Shown: piece by piece, positions 17,647-26,046 of the stretch | How the letters are laid out: the number at the start of each line of letters is the position of its first letter | Position numbering within the stretch: position 1 is the first letter of the stretch | From: DAOVRD01 sp964521715 | GTDB lineage: Bacteria; Planctomycetota; Brocadiia; SM23-32 | NCBI GenBank assembly: GCA_964521715.1 | Contig: CAZFSS010000006.1 | Location: 62,001-126,000 of the forward strand | DNA length: 64,000 nucleotides | Reading direction: 5' to 3' | Notes under the pieces: generated by a model | Databases searched by the model: none | Told to the model about the DNA's origin: nothing | Seen by the model: the letters and a program-made list of their open reading frames with translations, nothing else | Position numbers and translations under genes: made by a program

Positions 17647-18988
17647 GTGGTGCGACCTCCTGTGTTGCTGTGCCTCTGACGGGAGCCCTGCGCTGTGGGC
17701 GAGCTGCCAGCAGCGCAACGGCAGGCCTGCGGACGGCCGAGCCTGCGGCCGCCCTGCCCTCTCGTAGCTCGCAGAGGATGGCGTGGTAGCGGTCCACGCA
17801 GACTGTCCGGGCGAAATGACGCTCACAGTACTCCCTGCCGCGCTGGCCCACGCGGCGCGCTCGCTCTCTGTCCCGGAAAAGCCGGAGCACGGCCTTCGCC
17901 ATGTCGACCGCATCGCCCGAACGGCAGAGCAGTGCGCTCCTGCTGCGCCGGCCCAGACGCCACGCGTCGCCCTCCACCGGCAGGCAGCCTATCCAGGGCT
18001 TTCGGGCGGCCATGAACCCGAGGATCTTGGACGGCACGACGGGCGTCTGCATGGCGCCGCACAGCGTCACAAGCCCCACGTCGACCGTGCGGACAAGCGA
18101 GGTGTACTCGTCCGGAGCGACGAAGGGGTGGAAGCGCAGGTTGGCGAGCCCCCCTGCCCTCCCTACGAGGCGCTCCTTCTCGACGCCGTCCCCGACCAAC
18201 AGGAAGGCGATCTCACGGTAGTCGGCCAGCAGGCGCGCGCATTCGATCACGGTGTCCAGGTCCTGCGCGTAGCCCATCACGCCGCCAAACATCAGGACGA
18301 ACTTCCCTCGCAGGCCGATCGCTGCGAGCAGCGGCGAGGCCGGCGCCTCGTCGTAAGCGGTCAGGTCGACCCAGTTCGGCACCACCGAGATCGGCGTATC
18401 AGCGCGAACGGTCCGCATCAGGACGTCGCGGTTCCCGCTGCTGTGGCAGGTGATGTGGTCCGCGTTGCGGTAGCAGCACCGTTCGATAAAGCGGAACAGC
18501 GCGATGGCGGCGGGATTTCTCAGCACGCCGAGGTCGATGGCGTTCTGCGGGAACAGGTCCTGCACGTTCATGACGTAGGCGGCGCCGCAGCGCCTCTTGA
18601 GCCAGACCGCGGCGAGCCCCAGCGTGAGCGGTGGGGAATAGTGCAGCACGGCATCCACGTCGCGCAGCCTGCCCGCCGCGCGCGCGAACGCCGGAGGCAG
18701 CCTCAGGTGGGCGAGCCCCCGGCGGAACGGCCCGCAGTTGTGGACGCCTTCCGCTTCGACGCGGATGACACGAATGCCGTCCTCGCATGCGTCCCGGTTC
18801 GCGGCCCGGTCGGCAAAACGCTCCTTTGCCTCGGCCGTCAGGTTGTACTGCGGATAGCACGTGAGCACGGAGACGCGGTGTCCGCGGTCCCGCAGCCCGG
18901 CTGCCAGATCGTGCATCAGCCCGGATGCAGACCGTATCTCGGGCGGGTAGCTGTCCGTGATCAGGAGCGTGTGCATTTGCGAGTCCAT
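17633..18988 (-). CDS. GT4 glycosyltransferase, WbuB-like
   Basis: About 451 residues from the ATG at 18988 (a TTG two codons upstream and an ATG four codons downstream are alternatives). The N-terminal half has LLITDSYPPEIRSASGLMHD and the motif NVQDLFPQNAIDLG that marks WbuB-type transferases, which add N-acetyl-L-fucosamine in O-antigens. The GT-B C-terminal half has GGVMGYAQDLDTV and KILGFMAARKPW. The usual E-x7-E is weak, with a Lys-rich replacement. It acts at the cytoplasmic face of the membrane. The last ~40 residues are Ala/Arg/Pro-rich and may be a low-conservation tail. Confidence 0.85.
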   Translation of the reverse strand: MDSQMHTLLITDSYPPEIRSASGLMHDLAAGLRDRGHRVSVLTCYPQYNLTAEAKERFADRAANRDACEDGIRVIRVEAEGVHNCGPFRRGLAHLRLPPAFARAAGRLRDVDAVLHYSPPLTLGLAAVWLKRRCGAAYVMNVQDLFPQNAIDLGVLRNPAAIALFRFIERCCYRNADHITCHSSGNRDVLMRTVRADTPISVVPNWVDLTAYDEAPASPLLAAIGLRGKFVLMFGGVMGYAQDLDTVIECARLLADYREIAFLLVGDGVEKERLVGRAGGLANLRFHPFVAPDEYTSLVRTVDVGLVTLCGAMQTPVVPSKILGFMAARKPWIGCLPVEGDAWRLGRRSRSALLCRSGDAVDMAKAVLRLFRDRERARRVGQRGREYCERHFARTVCVDRYHAILCELREGRAAAGSAVRRPAVALLAARPQRRAPVRGTATQEVAPHAWT

Positions 18989-19027
18989 TGGCAAACGTGA
19001 ACGTGCGGCGCCGGTGCTGAACGCGAG

Positions 19028-19744
19028 CTAACCGGGTTTCCGGGCCTCCATCACGAGGGTGCCGCGCTGCATCCACGGCGAGCTGGTGTGCTGCTCCATG
19101 CCGTTCAGCGCCGGCACCTCGCTGCGTCCGTAGGGCACGCGGCGGACGTCGCTGAAGCCGCCTTCACGAAGCATCTGCGACAGGAAACCTTCGTCGAATA
19201 TGAAGGCGTGTCCTCCGAGCGTGAGCACTTCGTTCATGTAAACGCAGGGCAGCGGCGTCTGGCGCCGGACGTGCCGGATTCGCGAGTAGAACGCATCCAG
19301 GTCGAAGCCGGCCAGGTTGCCCACGTAGAGGTCCACATAGAAGCGCAGGTCAGGAGTCGAATGACGCATCCAGCCTCCCGGCTTCAGGACGCGATGGCAT
19401 TCCTTCAGGAACCTTCCGGCGACCGGCAGCTTCAGGTGCTCGATCAGGTGCTCGGAAAAAACCAGGTCAACCGAACCATCCGGGAACGGCAAGCGCCGAC
19501 GCACGTCCACGAACACATCGCCGCGGTGGATGTCCCCGTGGATCCAGCCGGTGCCGGACCGGCTGCGGCCGCACCCGAGGTGCAGGCGGACTGGCCGGCC
19601 GCTCGCCAGCGCCCGGCGTATCACGAAGGGCGTCCGCAGCCTCGCCAGCCAGTTCGACGGGCGAACCGTGCGGTTCAGCCAGTTCAGCGCGGGCACGGTC
19701 AGCAACCGGTACTTCAGCCTCTCCAGTGCGACGCCCGTCGCCAT
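19028..19744 (-). CDS. Class I SAM-dependent methyltransferase-like protein
   Basis: This 238-residue protein has LHLGCGRSRSGTGWIHGDI as SAM motif I, and the segment LPFPDGSVDLVFSEHLIEHL followed by ECHRVLKPGGWMR, typical of EPS-locus Methyltransf_11 proteins. The ATG at 19744 directly abuts the stop of the preceding methyltransferase gene, so the two are translationally linked. It may methylate or otherwise cap a glycan; the acceptor is unknown. Confidence 0.85.
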   Translation of the reverse strand: MATGVALERLKYRLLTVPALNWLNRTVRPSNWLARLRTPFVIRRALASGRPVRLHLGCGRSRSGTGWIHGDIHRGDVFVDVRRRLPFPDGSVDLVFSEHLIEHLKLPVAGRFLKECHRVLKPGGWMRHSTPDLRFYVDLYVGNLAGFDLDAFYSRIRHVRRQTPLPCVYMNEVLTLGGHAFIFDEGFLSQMLREGGFSDVRRVPYGRSEVPALNGMEQHTSSPWMQRGTLVMEARKPG

Positions 19745-20566
19745 TCAGCGTGCCTCCGTTCGTGCTGACGGCCGAGGACTGCGGGGCCGGACGACGTAGG
19801 CCCTGCACGACGCCAGTCCGCGGCGGGAGAGCGCCAGGCGCGCCCGCCTGGCTACGCCCGGAAACAGGGCGTGGCCGGAGTGCAGCATGGGGAGGTCGAA
19901 CGCGTCAACCACGGTGAGGCCTGCCCGACGGAACCGCCTTCGCCAGGAGGCGTCCGTGAACTCCAGCACCTCGCGCCATGCGGAATGGCCGGCCCCGTGA
20001 GGCGCCGGCCAGAGCAAGCCCACGGCAGCCCACAGGCGAGCAGCAGGTTTTGCAGACGCGAAGGAGGCCGGACGGACGGCACGCACCGCCAGGCGCCCGG
20101 ACCGCAGACGGAGCCGCTTGCCGACGGCGCGCGCGGCGTGCCGCGTCGCCGTAATCGGCTGGCCGAGGATGGTCAGCAGGCGCCACAGCGCCGTCGGGAC
20201 CGTATGGACCATGAACCCGCCGCCGTCCAGCACGCGCCGGCACTCGGCAAGGCAAGCCGCCAGATCCCCGACGTGCTCGAGCACGTTGGAGGTGAAGATC
20301 CGGTCGAAGCTCCCGTCATCGAAGGGCAGCTTGCCAGGCGGCACACGCCGGACCGGGAACCGGAGCGGCCGGCGCGGCTCGGGGTCAAGGGCCGTGACCC
20401 GTGCGCCGCTCTGCGCCATGAGCGCCGACAGGGCCCCGTCGCCGGCCCCGAGGTCGAGCACGCGCAGCCGGGGCCCGAGCTTCAGGGCGCACCTTACGGA
20501 AGCGAACTCGCGGCGTCGCACCTCCCTGCGCCACGCTGCCTCGACCTCGGCGTCCCACATCTTCAT
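19745..20566 (-). CDS. Class I SAM-dependent methyltransferase
   Basis: This 273-residue protein begins MKMWDAEVEAAWRREVRRRE. Motif I is LRVLDLGAGDGALSAL and the acidic loop is VTALDPEP. It continues with PFDDGSFDRIFTSNVLEHV and ECRRVLDGGGFMVHTVP, all Methyltransf_11 features. Its ATG overlaps the stop of the upstream ligase gene (ATGA). The substrate is unknown; location in the EPS operon suggests glycan methylation. Confidence 0.85.
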   Translation of the reverse strand: MKMWDAEVEAAWRREVRRREFASVRCALKLGPRLRVLDLGAGDGALSALMAQSGARVTALDPEPRRPLRFPVRRVPPGKLPFDDGSFDRIFTSNVLEHVGDLAACLAECRRVLDGGGFMVHTVPTALWRLLTILGQPITATRHAARAVGKRLRLRSGRLAVRAVRPASFASAKPAARLWAAVGLLWPAPHGAGHSAWREVLEFTDASWRRRFRRAGLTVVDAFDLPMLHSGHALFPGVARRARLALSRRGLASCRAYVVRPRSPRPSARTEAR

Positions 20567-21942
20567 ACGGTCTCCCGCAGCATCCCCTTGCGGAGCGATG
20601 CAGGCGCCCGACCAGGCGCCCTCGTGCCGGAACGGAGCAGGCCCGTTCGGACGGCCACGCTAATGCCGCACAGAGCGTAGAACGGCGCCGTCTCAAAGAT
20701 GCCGTTCCCCAGCAAGGCCGCCGCGAGCCAGAGCAAGCAGTGGATCCTGAGAGCCCGGACGAGCCAGGCCGTCGCGGGTCGCCTGCCCTGTTGCCCGGCA
20801 TACGGGGCCTCGCCGATGCTCAGGTTCCGATATAGGGACCAGGCCAGGAGTCCCACCAGCAGCAGTCCGACCAGGCCGTAGTTGGCCATCGCCCACAGGT
20901 AGTCGTTGTGCACGGCGATCTCCTCCGGCGCCTGGACGCGCCAACTCACGTAGTCCTCCCCGTAGCGTCTGAACGCGCCGTCGCCCCATCCGAGAAGGGG
21001 CCGTTGAGTCCACATGGTGAAGGCCGTACGCAGGTAGGCCGTCCGGAGCGCCATTGAGTGCTGTGCCGCCCAGTCCGCGTCCGGCCCGTAGCGGTAGCGG
21101 GCGAAGTAACGCGCGGGCAGCACAACCCAAAGCCCTCCCACCAGCATGGCAAGGCAGGCCAAGGTCAGCCCGAGCCGACCGCACACGCGTCCCCACGCGA
21201 GCTCGGGCGTCTGCCCGGATCCGGATCGAGTCCCCCGCCGCGCCGCCCCATGCCCGGCAATGCCCGCGACCGCAGTGAGGATAACCGCAAGCACGAACAG
21301 AACCGCCCCGCCGCGCGACTTGGTGATGAGTACGCCGGCAAGCGCAGCGCCGAAGAGGGACCACCCCACGGCGCGGCTGCCGCGCCTGCGCGCCTTTGAG
21401 AATCCCCATGCCAGGGGCACCATGGCCGCGCAGCGCTGAGCCAGCCCGTTCAACTGCACGCCGACCACCTCCGGCCGGATCGGCCCGTGCCACACCTCGC
21501 TCCCGCCTACGACCAGGCACTTGCCGACCTGGAAGACGGTCGGGGCAGCCAGGGCCAGCAGGAGGACCCACAGGTCTTCTTCCCGCCAGTCGATCAGAAC
21601 CACGATGCAGTAGATGCAGAGGCACGGCACGAGTCCGTCAATGCGTTCCACCAGGCGCCCGCTGCGGATTGCGCCCGCGAGCAGGCACGCCGTCCAGGCA
21701 ATGACAATCCACGTCGTCCGGTTGTTGAGCCAGCGCACCCGCCGGGACCTGAAATGCATGAGCACGGCAAGAACGGAGCAGCCGGCGATCAGGTTGTTCG
21801 CGGAGAGCCAGCCCAGGCCGCCGAACCAGGACAAATGCGCTATCCAACTGAACCATAGGAAGTAGACGCCCAGCCTGGCATTCGCTGTGCTCAGGATGTA
21901 GGCGCCAAGCAAGACGACGACGGTTAGCTCAAACGCTGCCAT
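20563..21942 (-). CDS. O-antigen ligase/polymerase-family membrane protein (second in locus)
   Basis: The start at 21942 (MAAFELTVVVLLGAYILS) is chosen because upstream codons are hydrophilic shadow sequence. The 459-residue product has about ten transmembrane segments and the Wzy_C features ITKSRGGAVLF (with the SRGG that precedes the periplasmic loop) and PLLGWGDGAF. These are followed by AVHNDYLWAMANYGLVG, the conserved H-N-D of the ligase family. It should either polymerise repeat units or join the glycan to an acceptor. A second member lies at 37994-39520, so one may be the polymerase and the other a ligase. It overlaps the upstream gene by 19 bases. Confidence 0.85.
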   Translation of the reverse strand: MAAFELTVVVLLGAYILSTANARLGVYFLWFSWIAHLSWFGGLGWLSANNLIAGCSVLAVLMHFRSRRVRWLNNRTTWIVIAWTACLLAGAIRSGRLVERIDGLVPCLCIYCIVVLIDWREEDLWVLLLALAAPTVFQVGKCLVVGGSEVWHGPIRPEVVGVQLNGLAQRCAAMVPLAWGFSKARRRGSRAVGWSLFGAALAGVLITKSRGGAVLFVLAVILTAVAGIAGHGAARRGTRSGSGQTPELAWGRVCGRLGLTLACLAMLVGGLWVVLPARYFARYRYGPDADWAAQHSMALRTAYLRTAFTMWTQRPLLGWGDGAFRRYGEDYVSWRVQAPEEIAVHNDYLWAMANYGLVGLLLVGLLAWSLYRNLSIGEAPYAGQQGRRPATAWLVRALRIHCLLWLAAALLGNGIFETAPFYALCGISVAVRTGLLRSGTRAPGRAPASLRKGMLRETV

Positions 21943-23435
21943 TCCAGCTCCCGCGAGCTTCGGGCGAGCGCCGCGTTCGGCGCCGTGGAGTCGGACGTCC
22001 CGTCTGCACAGGACGCAGGAACGCACCGGTAGACTGCACAAGTGCCGGAGCGGAATACTTCCCGCGGCGCCGGCCGACATCCCGGGACCTCAAGTCCGTC
22101 CCGCAGGACGAGCAGCCACTCGACGGGGTAGCGCAGGAGCACCTGTTGCAGTCCCTCCGCAGTGGCCGCCATCGGTTTGAGGTAGTCCCGGTTGAAGGTC
22201 AGCGCTTCCAGGCCGTGGCCGGCCGCGAGAATACGGTGATCCGTGTAGTAGACGAGGGGCGGATAGGCGACGTCGGGCAGCACCAGCACCAGCCCGGGCT
22301 GCTGCGCCGCCAGGTACGACATGCATCGCCGCGCGTCGTCGTTGATCGCTTTCTGCACGGGGACGGGCGAGCCAACGGCGTGGATCGAACGAGCCAGCAC
22401 GACAAGCGATGCACCAAGACACAGTCCCCCTACCGCCCAGTCGAGTCCGGCGAAGCGAGGAAGCGCAAGCGCCGTCAGCACGGCCACCGGCGCCGCTGAG
22501 AACATGGCGTGGCGGTGGCCGTTTCCCCAGACCCACGCGAAGCTCAGGAAGACGCTGCCGCCCGCGAAGACCAGAAGCGGGAGGGCGTCCGCCAACTCAT
22601 GCCCCAGGAGCCTCCGAGCCACGGTCCATGCCCCGAGGAGCAGCCAGGGATTGGCCGTCAGTACCCTGCGGACCGGCGTGAGGGCCTTCCTGCCCTCGGT
22701 CTGACTTCCGTGCCGGACGTGATAGAGCACGCGCTGCCAGTGGTCCCGCAGTATCTCCGCGTAGGCGCCGCGCGTGGCGAGCCAGGCAAGCCCGAGCGCC
22801 ATGGGCACGATGGCCAGCAGCAAGGCACCCCGCGCGGGTCGAACGAAGAGGCCCGCCACGCCGCACGCGGGCAACAGAAGAACCAGCACCTGCGCCGTCA
22901 TCCGATGGGCAAGCAGGCCCGCGGCGCACGCGGCCGCCGCGCCGGCCAGGACCAGGCCGCCGCCCGCCCGCATGTAGCACCAGCCGAACAGGCAGACAAG
23001 CGTGCCGAAGAACACGCCAAGCGGGCGAGGTGTAAGCGAGACGGTGTTCATCGTCGCAGCAGGCGTCAGCAGGTAGCAGGCCGCAGCCGCCAGACCAACT
23101 GCAGCGGAGCCCGTCGCCCAGCAGCCGAATCCGAAAATGGCGCAGGCAGTTGCGAGATGCTGCAAGACGGGAAGCAACCAAGCCACCCACAGACTTCGCC
23201 CTGCGAAGGGGACCAATGCCAGGATCTGAAGAGGCGGCAAGTTCAGCGGCTCCGGATGGCCAGGGAAGTAGAAGCGCAAGCATTCGCGCAGCCGCCGTCC
23301 GGCGCGGATTTCGCGCGCCGCCCGAAGGTAACTGAACACATCGCTGACGCTGCTTGTCTGGATCCCTATAGCGCGCAACTTCAGCACCTCAATCCCGACG
23401 GCAAGGCCCAGTAAGACACACAGGAAAGCTGCCAT
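21924..23435 (-). CDS. Multi-spanning membrane protein, possible GT-C glycosyltransferase
   Basis: The 503-residue product starts at an ATG with GAGG 8 bases upstream; an in-frame ATG at 23522 lacks such a site. About 10-12 hydrophobic segments are visible. The first luminal-type loop carries DVFSYLRAAREIRAGRRL and PEPLNLPPLQILAL, an arrangement reminiscent of ArnT/PMT-like GT-C enzymes with an early acidic residue. A soluble C-terminal part (about residues 400-503) follows. The family is not certain. A truncated copy of its first ~80 residues lies at 24742-25056. Its position in the EPS locus supports a role in glycan transfer using a lipid-linked sugar. Confidence 0.6.
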   Translation of the reverse strand: MAAFLCVLLGLAVGIEVLKLRAIGIQTSSVSDVFSYLRAAREIRAGRRLRECLRFYFPGHPEPLNLPPLQILALVPFAGRSLWVAWLLPVLQHLATACAIFGFGCWATGSAAVGLAAAACYLLTPAATMNTVSLTPRPLGVFFGTLVCLFGWCYMRAGGGLVLAGAAAACAAGLLAHRMTAQVLVLLLPACGVAGLFVRPARGALLLAIVPMALGLAWLATRGAYAEILRDHWQRVLYHVRHGSQTEGRKALTPVRRVLTANPWLLLGAWTVARRLLGHELADALPLLVFAGGSVFLSFAWVWGNGHRHAMFSAAPVAVLTALALPRFAGLDWAVGGLCLGASLVVLARSIHAVGSPVPVQKAINDDARRCMSYLAAQQPGLVLVLPDVAYPPLVYYTDHRILAAGHGLEALTFNRDYLKPMAATAEGLQQVLLRYPVEWLLVLRDGLEVPGCRPAPREVFRSGTCAVYRCVPASCADGTSDSTAPNAALARSSRELEWQRLS

Positions 23436-23851
23436 CGCGATTACCTCGCCCGTCCTTGTCGTAAACTGTCGGTGCGTCCAAGCCTCGTGGCCACGCCTTG
23501 GTGGCAAAAGGACCTCGGTCATGCCGCCGAAGGGGGCATCAGTTGGGCCATCCTATGCCCAAAGCTGCGCTAGTGGGCTGTCAAGGAAGTCGTCTTGCAT
23601 TTTCGCACCTACCGCTCGATAGCGGCCGCGGCCCTGTAGGGGCACGGCGCGCCGTGCCCCTACGTATCAGTCCGCACATGACACCGGCTGCAGAACGCAA
23701 GGTTGCTTGTTGAACAGGCCACTAGCTGCTTCGATTGTCCGATGCAAAGCACTCAGATGGCCAGAATCTGACCGTTCAGGTCGTCCAGGCGATGTCAGAG
23801 CAGCGATGTCGCTCGCCGTCCACTATCAAGGAAGCGCTTTCAAGGCCCCCC
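23436..23851. other. Gene-free gap inside EPS locus
   Basis: This 416-base stretch separates the membrane-protein gene from the low-GC methyltransferase. It holds the dispersed 160-base repeat (23571-23730). I see no supported gene in the rest. Confidence 0.6.
23571..23730. repeat. Dispersed intergenic repeat with 28-base palindrome, copy 1
   Basis: This 160-base element aligns without gaps to 55211-55370; I count 23 mismatches in the first 150 bases, about 85 % identity. A perfect 28-base palindrome (23636-23663), GTAGGGGCACGGC and its reverse complement around GC, is fully conserved between copies. It would fold into a strong hairpin and may act as a terminator or be a REP/MITE-type mobile repeat. 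Confidence 0.8.
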
Positions 23852-24703
23852 TCAGACCTTGCGAGCCACCAGTTGACAGGTGTGACCACACAGGTAGGCG
23901 GAGATCAGGTTGTCAAGGGCGAGCCTTAGCAGGAACCTAATGGAACGTATCAGCACGTTTTTCCCTGGATACCTGAACACGCGTCTTACGATGGGGCCAA
24001 TAATGGGTACCTCGTCGTAGAAGCCCTTTGCCCCGTTCTGGGCCTTCCACGACACGGCCTGAAAGCCCGTTTCACGCAGTCTTTCGCTGACGCTTTGCCT
24101 GGAGAAGGCATACTGATAGAATCGATGCACAGCATATCTCTTGCCCCTTTCCGCGTTCCCGTAGCAGCCCAAACGTATCTTCATTCTTCTCAATGGTGAG
24201 ATCTGCGGAAAGGTGACCACGAAATACCCGCCCCCCTTGAGCACGCGGTAAGCTTCTCTTAGTATGCGATCATAGCCATTATGGAAATGCTCAATGACTC
24301 CAAACGAGAGGTAACAGCCGATCTGCCCGTCCTGCAACGGTAGACGCCGGAGATCCGCAACGGCCAACGGAAGTTCCGGAAACAGGTCCTTGCTTCTCGC
24401 AACGGTATCAGCCGCATAGTCCAAACCTACGACGTTGTACCCGTGCTTGTGCAGGAGGTAAACGTACTGCCCGATGCCACAGCCGCCTTCCAGAATACAG
24501 TCCATCGGATCAACCAATTGTTGCACCAGGCGCAAGACGGCCCGATCGCTGAGGCCGGATGAGATCTTCTCCTTCAGGTCATCGCCGTGCAGGTTTGCCC
24601 AGTAGGTGTCCCAGAATTCCGAAGACGTGCTCGCTCCGCAGAATACGATAACGTCTCGCCCCGGGTCGTATTCCTTCACTAGAACACTGGCTTCGAAACT
24701 CAT
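23852..24703 (-). CDS. SAM-dependent methyltransferase of unusually low GC
   Basis: The start at 24703 (MSFEASVLVKEYDPG) is chosen because upstream codons are antisense to a gene remnant. The 283-residue product has ILEGGCGIGQYVYLL as motif I, VVGLDYA as the acidic loop and YDRILREAYRVLKGGGYFVV, all of the Methyltransf_11 family. Sampled lines are about 52-57 % G+C against about 70 % for neighbours, so it was probably acquired separately. It is bounded by a dispersed repeat downstream and a truncated membrane-protein gene upstream. Confidence 0.85.
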   Translation of the reverse strand: MSFEASVLVKEYDPGRDVIVFCGASTSSEFWDTYWANLHGDDLKEKISSGLSDRAVLRLVQQLVDPMDCILEGGCGIGQYVYLLHKHGYNVVGLDYAADTVARSKDLFPELPLAVADLRRLPLQDGQIGCYLSFGVIEHFHNGYDRILREAYRVLKGGGYFVVTFPQISPLRRMKIRLGCYGNAERGKRYAVHRFYQYAFSRQSVSERLRETGFQAVSWKAQNGAKGFYDEVPIIGPIVRRVFRYPGKNVLIRSIRFLLRLALDNLISAYLCGHTCQLVARKV

Positions 24704-24741
24704 GGGTAGCGCGCCTGGCCTGAGCCGTGGGAACCGCTTTC

Positions 24742-25056
24742 TCACCTCTGAATCGTGCTGCGAACGGGAACGACTTTGACACGAAGCGCCGCCTGACCGA
24801 AGCGAGCCAGCGGCGCGACAGCGAGCACCTGAAGGGGAGGCAAGTTCAGCGGCTCCGGACGCCCGGGGCAGAAGAAACTCAGGCATTCGCTGAGCGGCCG
24901 GCTCTTACGCACCTCCCGCGCCGCGCGCAGATAGCTGAAGGCATCGCTGATGACGGCTCCACGGCGCAGAACGGCGCGCGCTTTCAGCAGCTCCATCAGC
25001 GCCGCCAGGACAGCCAGAACCGCCAGCAAAGCCGTCATCTCAACCGGTCCACACAT
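24742..25056 (-). pseudogene. Truncated N-terminal copy of the EPS membrane protein
   Basis: The 104-codon frame encodes DAFSYLRAAREVRKSRPLSE and PEPLNLPPLQVLAVAPLAR, which match the start of the protein at 21924-23435 (DVFSYLRAAREIRAGRRLRE, PEPLNLPPLQILALVPFAG). Similarity stops near residue 82 of the fragment, after which unrelated codons run to a stop. More than 400 residues of the parent are missing, so this is a remnant rather than a working gene. The low-GC methyltransferase begins 39 bases downstream. Confidence 0.75.
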
Positions 25057-25167
25057 GAAGTGGCTGATACCGTGCGCTGCCCTGCTCGGCAGGCGGGCCG
25101 GCGTGGGCCTTCAGCACAGGCGGCGGCATCCGCACTGCGTCTGCCGTCCGGATCGCCCGTGTTAGTC

Positions 25168-26031
25168 CTACTTCGGTTCATTGCTGAGCCATTGCTCGAC
25201 CAGCCGGCGCACGGTCATCGGCTGTACGCCGTAGTCCGCAATGATCTCCCGCAAACGGGCCACGGCCGGGGACCGGCGGCCCTTCCATTGCTCGAGGGCA
25301 TATTCCGGACCGGCGGGATAGCGCGCGGAGCTGAAGTGCGTGTAGCCGATGAATACCCCGCCTTGCGCACCGAGTGCAGGCAGCATCCGGTCCAGGTAAT
25401 GCATCCGGTAGCGGCGAAGCAGAACGGTCCGCCCCTCTTTCCGCAGCAGTTCGCCCGCGTTCCGCGGGGAAAGGTCCTCCTCGACCAGCTCTTGCCTGAC
25501 CCACGCGCAGCGGATCTTCTCCTGTATCAGGTCCCACACGTAGTAAGGCGAGCCGGGCATCTGGCCCTCGACGGCCACCGCCTCGCGCTTGCACATGCCG
25601 CGTGGGTGCCGGTCCGGGTGGCCGCTGTGCTCCACGTACGTGAAAGGGTACTCGCCGAAGGTCTCGCGGAACCGCTCCAGGCCCTCGATGAACCTCTCGC
25701 GCGTGTTGCTGACCTGCGAATAGCCGTGGAAGGCGATCTCGTGGCCTTCGTCCCGAAGGGACAGCATCAGGTCGCGGTAAGCCGGCTGGGACAGCGAATC
25801 CGTCTCCCCGGGATGGCAATGGCGGGCCAGGGGACTGCCGTCGTCCTCCAACGTGCAGAACGCCGCAAGCGTGACGGTAATGCCGACCCGGCCGAGCTGT
25901 TTGCAGACCTGCCGCACCGTATCGGCCCGGCAGTGGTCCGGGTCGTTCGTAATCACGAGCGCTATGGGACGGGGCCGGGCCGCGTGGGCCTCCCCGGCGC
26001 TGGCTCGCTCCGTCCTGCGTTGGTGAGTCAT
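25168..26031 (-). CDS. Polysaccharide deacetylase-like (NodB-fold) protein
   Basis: This 287-residue protein begins after a short Arg/Ala-rich stretch with IALVITNDPDHCRADT, which fits the first Asp-containing motif of the NodB fold. GHEIAFHGYSQVSNTRE matches the His-containing second motif and YVEHSGHPDRHPRG may hold further ligands. Motifs are diverged from the canonical TFDDG and HSxxH, so activity is likely but substrate and metal site are uncertain. It lies 15 bases after the flippase gene, probably in the same transcript, and may deacetylate the EPS or a lipid-linked precursor. No signal peptide is seen. Confidence 0.65.
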   Translation of the reverse strand: MTHQRRTERASAGEAHAARPRPIALVITNDPDHCRADTVRQVCKQLGRVGITVTLAAFCTLEDDGSPLARHCHPGETDSLSQPAYRDLMLSLRDEGHEIAFHGYSQVSNTRERFIEGLERFRETFGEYPFTYVEHSGHPDRHPRGMCKREAVAVEGQMPGSPYYVWDLIQEKIRCAWVRQELVEEDLSPRNAGELLRKEGRTVLLRRYRMHYLDRMLPALGAQGGVFIGYTHFSSARYPAGPEYALEQWKGRRSPAVARLREIIADYGVQPMTVRRLVEQWLSNEPK

Positions 26032-26046
26032 GTGTTCCTCAGCACC

